A DNA stretch of 64,000 bases. Origin: Xiheimicrobium sp052034585. GTDB lineage: Bacteria > Myxococcota > Myxococcia > Myxococcales > Myxococcaceae. Made by a program: the position numbers and the translations under genes. Positions 60,151 to 64,000 of the stretch are shown piece after piece. Below the pieces are notes generated by a model. The model was not told where the DNA came from. It ran no database searches and was given only the letters and a program-made list of their open reading frames with translations. The first letter of the stretch is position 1, and each line of letters opens with the position of its first letter. The DNA lies in the NCBI GenBank assembly GCA_052034585.1, contig JBPOIJ010000065.1:1-64000 (forward strand), in the 5' to 3' direction.

Positions 60151-61518
60151 ATGGGCATGAAGCTGCCGATTTTCATGGATTATCACTCGACGACGCCGCT
60201 CGACCCGCGCGTGCTCGAGGCCATGACGCCGTACTTCACCGATGACTTCGGCAACGCGGCTTCGCGGAACCATGAGTACGGCTGGAAGGCCGAGGCAGCG
60301 GTCGAGAAGGCGCGCAAGCAGATCGGCGCGCTGATCGGCGCGTCGGACAAGGAGATCGTCTTCACCTCCGGCGCGACCGAGTCGAACAACCTCGCGCTCA
60401 AGGGCGTGGTGGAGTTCTACAAGGACAAGGGCGATCACCTCGTCACCGTCGCCACCGAGCACAAGGCGATCCTCGACATTTGCAAGCGGCTCGAGCGGCA
60501 GCGGCTCGATCGCATCGACGAGCTGAAGATCCAGCGGCTGATGGAGCTCACCGGCGCCGACGTGAACGCCGACGATCTCGCGACCCTCGAGATCAAGCAC
60601 GAGCTCGACAAGGACGTGGTGCTCGGGCGGTGGATCGAGAAGCTCCGCGTCGGGGCGCGAGTGACCTACCTGACGCCGAAGAAGGACGGGCTGGTCGATC
60701 TGAAGGAGCTCGAGGCGGCGATCACCGACAAGACGATCCTCGTCAGCGTCATGCTCGCCAACAACGAGATCGGCGTCGTCCAGCCCGTCGAGGAGATCGG
60801 AAAGCTCTGCCGCGCCAAGGGCGTGCTCTTTCACACCGACGCGGTCCAGGGGGTCGGCAAGGTGCCGTTCGACGTCGAGAAGGCGAAGGCCGATCTCGTC
60901 TCGCTCTCGGCGCACAAGATGTACGGGCCCAAGGGCGTCGGGGCGCTCTACGTTCGTCGCAAGCCACGCGTGCGCATCGCGCCGATCATCGACGGCGGCG
61001 GTCACGAGCGGGGCATGCGCTCGGGCACGCTCAACGTCGCGGGCATCGTCGGGTTCGGAGCCGCCGCCGAGCTGGCGATGAAGGAGATGGCCACCGAGGC
61101 GCCGCGGCTGAAGGCGCTGCGTGATCGGCTGCTCGCCGGCCTCCAGAAGAACCTCGACATGTTGACCGTCAACGGCTCGATGGAGCACCGGCTCCCCGGC
61201 AACCTCAACATCTCCTTCGCGTACGCCGAGGGCGAGGCGTTGATGATGGGCATCAAGTCGATCGCGGTGAGCTCCGGCTCGGCCTGCACGTCGGCGTCGC
61301 TGGAGCCGAGCTACGTGCTGCGCGCCCTCGGCGTCCCCGAAGACATGGCGCACTCCTCGATCCGCTTCGGGCTGGGCCGCTTCACCACCGAGGAAGAAGT
61401 CGACTACGCGATCGAGCTCGTCACCCGGGCGGTGAAGAAGCTGCGCGATATGTCTCCGCTCTACGAAATGGCGAAGGAAGGCGTCGATCTCTCCAAGATC
61501 GCCTGGACCGCTCACTGA
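60151..61518 (+). CDS. iscS: Cysteine desulfurase
   Basis: Takes sulfur from cysteine for Fe-S cluster assembly, with PLP. The 455-residue protein has the IscS motifs M-D-Y-H-S-T-T-P-L-D, T-S-G-A-T-E-S-N-N, V-A-T-E-H-K-A-I-L-D, PLP-Lys256 in S-A-H-K-M-Y-G-P-K-G, and the sulfur-carrying Cys379 in S-G-S-A-C-T-S-A-S-L-E-P. It is about 50 residues longer than E. coli IscS because of an insert at about 113-165 after C-K-R-L-E-R (a Leu/Glu/Asp-rich helix). GAGG stands 4 bases before the ATG at 60151. First gene of the isc operon. Confidence 0.95.
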   Translation: MGMKLPIFMDYHSTTPLDPRVLEAMTPYFTDDFGNAASRNHEYGWKAEAAVEKARKQIGALIGASDKEIVFTSGATESNNLALKGVVEFYKDKGDHLVTVATEHKAILDICKRLERQRLDRIDELKIQRLMELTGADVNADDLATLEIKHELDKDVVLGRWIEKLRVGARVTYLTPKKDGLVDLKELEAAITDKTILVSVMLANNEIGVVQPVEEIGKLCRAKGVLFHTDAVQGVGKVPFDVEKAKADLVSLSAHKMYGPKGVGALYVRRKPRVRIAPIIDGGGHERGMRSGTLNVAGIVGFGAAAELAMKEMATEAPRLKALRDRLLAGLQKNLDMLTVNGSMEHRLPGNLNISFAYAEGEALMMGIKSIAVSSGSACTSASLEPSYVLRALGVPEDMAHSSIRFGLGRFTTEEEVDYAIELVTRAVKKLRDMSPLYEMAKEGVDLSKIAWTAH

Positions 61519-61533
61519 CCCCCGAGGACACCC

Positions 61534-61971
61534 ATGGCTTACAGCGACAAAGTCGTCGAGCACTACGAGAACCCCAAGAACGTGGGGGCGATGGACAAGG
61601 AAGATCCCAACGTCGGCACCGGCCTGGTGGGCGCGCCCGCGTGCGGTGACGTGATGCGGCTCCAGCTGAAGATCTCCGACGACGGCATGATCCAGGACGC
61701 GAAGTTCAAGACCTTCGGCTGTGGCTCGGCCATCGCGTCGTCGTCGCTCGTCACCGAGTGGGTGAAGGGCAAGTCGGTCGACGAAGCGCAGCAGATCACC
61801 AACAAGGAGATCGCCAAGGAGCTCTCGCTCCCGCCGGTGAAGATCCACTGCTCGGTGCTCGCCGAAGACGCGATCAAGGCCGCCATCAAGGACTTCCAGG
61901 AAAAGCGCGCCAAGCGGCAGGCCGGCCAACCCGCCACGACGTCCGACGCGCCCGCCACCACCACGCCCTGA
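61534..61971 (+). CDS. iscU: Fe-S cluster scaffold protein
   Basis: Receives sulfur from IscS and iron to build [2Fe-2S] and [4Fe-4S] clusters. The 145-residue protein keeps the three cluster cysteines Cys37 (A-P-A-C-G-D-V), Cys63 (F-G-C-G-S-A-I) and Cys106 (I-H-C-S-V-L-A), and the L-P-P-V-K motif recognised by HscA. A 17-residue Ala/Thr/Pro tail extends beyond the usual end. It starts 15 bases after iscS. Confidence 0.97.
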   Translation: MAYSDKVVEHYENPKNVGAMDKEDPNVGTGLVGAPACGDVMRLQLKISDDGMIQDAKFKTFGCGSAIASSSLVTEWVKGKSVDEAQQITNKEIAKELSLPPVKIHCSVLAEDAIKAAIKDFQEKRAKRQAGQPATTSDAPATTTP

Positions 61972-61980
61972 GACGCCGCC

Positions 61981-62373
61981 ATGACCGAAGCGCACACCGT
62001 CGTCGTCCCCAACGCGAACGCCCTCCCGACTGGGAAGCCGGTCGGCAAGGGCATCGGCATCGATGACACTGCGGTGCTGCGGCTGAAGAAGCTCCTCACC
62101 GATCGCAACACGCCGAACGCCGGACTTCGCATCGCGGTGAAGGGCGGAGGCTGCTCGGGGCTCGCCTACCACATGGAGTGGGCCGAAGAGCCCAAGCAGC
62201 GCGACAAGATCTTCGATCGCGATGGCGTTCGCGTCTTCATCGATCCCAAGAGCTACCTGTACCTGATGGGCACCGAGCTCGTGTTCGAGGAGACGTTGAT
62301 GGCCTCGGGCTTCAAGCTGCGGAACCCCAACGAGAAGTCCGCCTGCGGCTGCGGCGATTCGTTCTCGGTATGA
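61981..62373 (+). CDS. iscA: IscA/HesB-type Fe-S carrier
   Basis: An A-type carrier that passes Fe-S clusters to targets. The 130-residue protein has the three conserved cysteines: Cys58 in K-G-G-G-C-S-G-L-A-Y, and Cys122 and Cys124 in S-A-C-G-C-G-D-S. The family core is G-L-R-I-A-V-K-G-G-G. A ~25-residue N-terminal extension precedes it. It overlaps hscB by 4 bases (ATGA). Confidence 0.93.
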   Translation: MTEAHTVVVPNANALPTGKPVGKGIGIDDTAVLRLKKLLTDRNTPNAGLRIAVKGGGCSGLAYHMEWAEEPKQRDKIFDRDGVRVFIDPKSYLYLMGTELVFEETLMASGFKLRNPNEKSACGCGDSFSV

Positions 62374-62891
62374 ACCACTTCGAGGTCTTCGGGCTCTCGC
62401 CAACCCTCGAGCTCGACGTCAAGGCGTTGGAGCAGAAGCTCCGGGAGCTGTCGCTGGCGCATCACCCCGATCGGGTCGCCACGGCCGACGCCCGAACCCG
62501 CCTCGCCGCGCTCGAGAAGACGACCGCGCTCAACGACGCCTTCAAGGTGCTGAAAGATCCCGTGAAGCGCGCGTTCTACGTGCTCAAGCTGAAGGGCATC
62601 GACCTCGACTCCGACGCGTCGGCCGCGCAGGCGAAGATGCCGCTCGAGTTCCTCGAAGAGGTGATGGAGCGGCGCGAACGGCTCGAGGCGCTCAAGGCGA
62701 AGAAGGACACCGAGCGCGCTCGGGCGATGGCCGACGAGATCGAGGCGGAGAAGTCGAAGGCCTTTCAGCAGGCGAAGACCGCGCTCTCGCATGACGACGT
62801 GACCGAGGCCGCGCACCAGCTGGGCCGGGTGCGCTACTTCACCCGCTTCGTCGAAGAGGTCGAGGCGCTCGAAGAGGAGGCGATGTCGTGA
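62370..62891 (+). CDS. hscB: Fe-S co-chaperone HscB
   Basis: A J-domain protein that delivers IscU to HscA and triggers ATP hydrolysis. The 173-residue protein has a DnaJ-like N-terminus (F-E-V-F-G-L-S-P-T-L-E-L-D, with HPD at residues 32-34 in A-H-H-P-D-R-V) and a helical C-terminal IscU-binding domain from about residue 85. The ATG at 62370 overlaps the iscA stop. Followed by hscA with a GTGA overlap. Confidence 0.94.
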   Translation: MNHFEVFGLSPTLELDVKALEQKLRELSLAHHPDRVATADARTRLAALEKTTALNDAFKVLKDPVKRAFYVLKLKGIDLDSDASAAQAKMPLEFLEEVMERRERLEALKAKKDTERARAMADEIEAEKSKAFQQAKTALSHDDVTEAAHQLGRVRYFTRFVEEVEALEEEAMS

Positions 62892-64000
62892 AGGGCTTCC
62901 TGCAGATCCACGATCCGCTCAAGCCGAAGGGCACCGTCGTCGGCATCGATCTCGGCACCACCAACTCGCTCGTCGCGGCGGTGGTGAACGGCACGCCGCG
63001 TTGCGTGGCGGCGGACGAGAACGACGCGAGGTTGTTGCCGTCGGTCGTGCACTACGCGGCCAGCGGCGGGGTCATCGTCGGCAAGCGCGCGGTCGAGCTG
63101 ATGGGCGAGTTCCCCACCGACACGATCAAGTCGGTGAAGCGCTTCATGGGGAAGTCGCTGGGCGACGTCGAGACCAAGAAGCTCGGCGCGTACCAGTTCG
63201 TCGAGGGCTCGGGGGTCGTTCGCTTCAAGGTCGCTGGCGGTCAGCCGGTGACGCCGATCGAGGTGAGCGGAGAGATTCTCCGGACGCTCAAGCGCCGCGC
63301 TGAATCGGCCTTCGCGAACAAGGTCGAGCAGGCGGTCATCACCGTGCCGGCGTACTTCGACGACGCGCAACGGCAGGCCACCAAGGACGCGGGACGGCTC
63401 GCGGGCCTCGAGGTGCTGCGGCTCCTCAACGAACCGACCGCCGCCGCGCTCGCCTACGGCTTGGACAAGGGCGCTCAAGGCACCTACGCGGTGTTCGACC
63501 TCGGCGGAGGCACCTTCGACATCTCGATCCTCGAGCTGGTCGATGGCGTCTTCCAGGTGAAGTCCGTGGGAGGTGACTCGGCGCTCGGCGGAGACGACTT
63601 CGATCGCGCGATCGTCCAGAAGGCGCTGGAGCAGTTCGGGATCGGCTCGCCCTCCCCTTCGCAGATCGCCCGGCTGCTCCTGCTCGCGCGCGCCGCCAAG
63701 GAGCGGCTCACCGACGTCACCGAGACGACGCTCGAGTTCGAGGGGAAGACGCTGCGCTTCAGCCGTGGCGAGTTCGACGAGTGGGTGAAGCCGCTGCTCG
63801 CCAAGACGGGCGTGGCGGTTCGACGGGCCGTGAAGGACGCCGGGCTGACGACCGACGACATCAAGGGCGTGGTGCTGGTCGGAGGCTCGACTCGCGTGCC
63901 GGTGGTGCGCAGCTACGTGGAGTCGATCTTCGGCAAGAAGCCACTCGCCGACATCGATCCCGATCAGGTGGTCGCCCTCGGCGCCGCGATCCAGGCCGAC
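62888..64000 (+). CDS. hscA: Fe-S chaperone HscA, 3' end beyond window
   Basis: An Hsp70-type ATPase dedicated to IscU. The visible 371 residues start at a GTG overlapping the hscB stop and cover the nucleotide-binding domain: G-I-D-L-G-T-T-N-S-L-V-A-A-V, V-I-T-V-P-A-Y-F-D-D-A-Q-R-Q, L-L-N-E-P-T-A-A-A-L-A-Y-G, F-D-L-G-G-G-T-F-D-I-S, and V-V-L-V-G-G-S-T-R-V-P. The frame is open to the window's end, so the substrate-binding domain is cut off. HscA rather than DnaK is assigned from its place after hscB and the short N-terminal lead. Confidence 0.93.
   Translation, partial: MKGFLQIHDPLKPKGTVVGIDLGTTNSLVAAVVNGTPRCVAADENDARLLPSVVHYAASGGVIVGKRAVELMGEFPTDTIKSVKRFMGKSLGDVETKKLGAYQFVEGSGVVRFKVAGGQPVTPIEVSGEILRTLKRRAESAFANKVEQAVITVPAYFDDAQRQATKDAGRLAGLEVLRLLNEPTAAALAYGLDKGAQGTYAVFDLGGGTFDISILELVDGVFQVKSVGGDSALGGDDFDRAIVQKALEQFGIGSPSPSQIARLLLLARAAKERLTDVTETTLEFEGKTLRFSRGEFDEWVKPLLAKTGVAVRRAVKDAGLTTDDIKGVVLVGGSTRVPVVRSYVESIFGKKPLADIDPDQVVALGAAIQAD

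Overview
The window is about 64 kb of GC-rich chromosomal DNA from a myxobacterium (Myxococcota), most likely suborder Cystobacterineae. The evidence is: a bacterial mevalonate operon; many large lipoproteins with Cys-rich or choice-of-anchor modules; DUF4388 response regulators; paired TIGR04563-type small proteins; a CglE-like gliding-motility protein; and an intergenic RNA with the hallmarks of the developmental sRNA Pxr. No rRNA, tRNA, IS element, prophage or CRISPR array was recognised. The window is densely coded core genome with some lineage-specific genes.

Layout. 1-3.4 kb: two secreted lipoproteins on the minus strand, the first cut by the window edge. 3.6-12 kb: a DciA-like protein overlapping a tandem-CAP protein, a double-receiver/DUF4388 regulator, a small Cys protein, a Slt-type lytic transglycosylase and a membrane transglutaminase-like protein. 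12-16.7 kb: the minus-strand mevalonate operon fni-mvaA-mvk-mvaD. 16.7-18.8 kb: DsrE, beta-carbonic anhydrase, ECF sigma factor and thioredoxin. 18.8-23 kb: 3,5-diaminohexanoate dehydrogenase, CglE-like protein, acyl-CoA carboxylase beta subunit and a LiuC-like hydratase. 23-26.9 kb: a Tim44/zinc-ribbon/TerB membrane protein and three uncharacterised genes. 26.9-31.6 kb: hutU-hutI, a class II amidotransferase and an epoxide-hydrolase-like protein. 31.7-42.3 kb: menB, tsaE, nnr, pdxJ, an HTH protein, a probable frameshifted remnant, a hydrolase, glmM, folP, ftsH and tilS. 42.3-42.5 kb: the Pxr-like sRNA with promoter and terminator. 42.6-51 kb: a choice-of-anchor lipoprotein, the TIGR04563 pair, a 5'-nucleotidase C-domain lipoprotein with a TonB receptor, and a divergent ChaN-like protein. 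51-60 kb: plsB, small secreted proteins, a DsbD-type reductase, an SPFH protein and a PARP-finger/TIGR02996 protein. 60-64 kb: iscS-iscU-iscA-hscB-hscA, cut at the right edge, behind two operator-like palindromes.

How the genes work together. The fni/mvaA/mvk/mvaD products carry HMG-CoA to isoprenoid precursors. The nearby LiuC-like hydratase and carboxylase could feed HMG-CoA from leucine, as known in Myxococcus xanthus (inference here). The ftsH-folP-glmM-pdxJ-nnr-tsaE run is a reduced version of a gene order common in deltaproteobacteria; the c-di-AMP cyclase, ybbR and acpS genes usually found in it are absent. The isc operon builds Fe-S clusters. The most interesting item is the Pxr-like sRNA at 42376-42507: a consensus-spaced promoter, three predicted stem-loops, a C-rich loop with seven consecutive C's and a strong intrinsic terminator.
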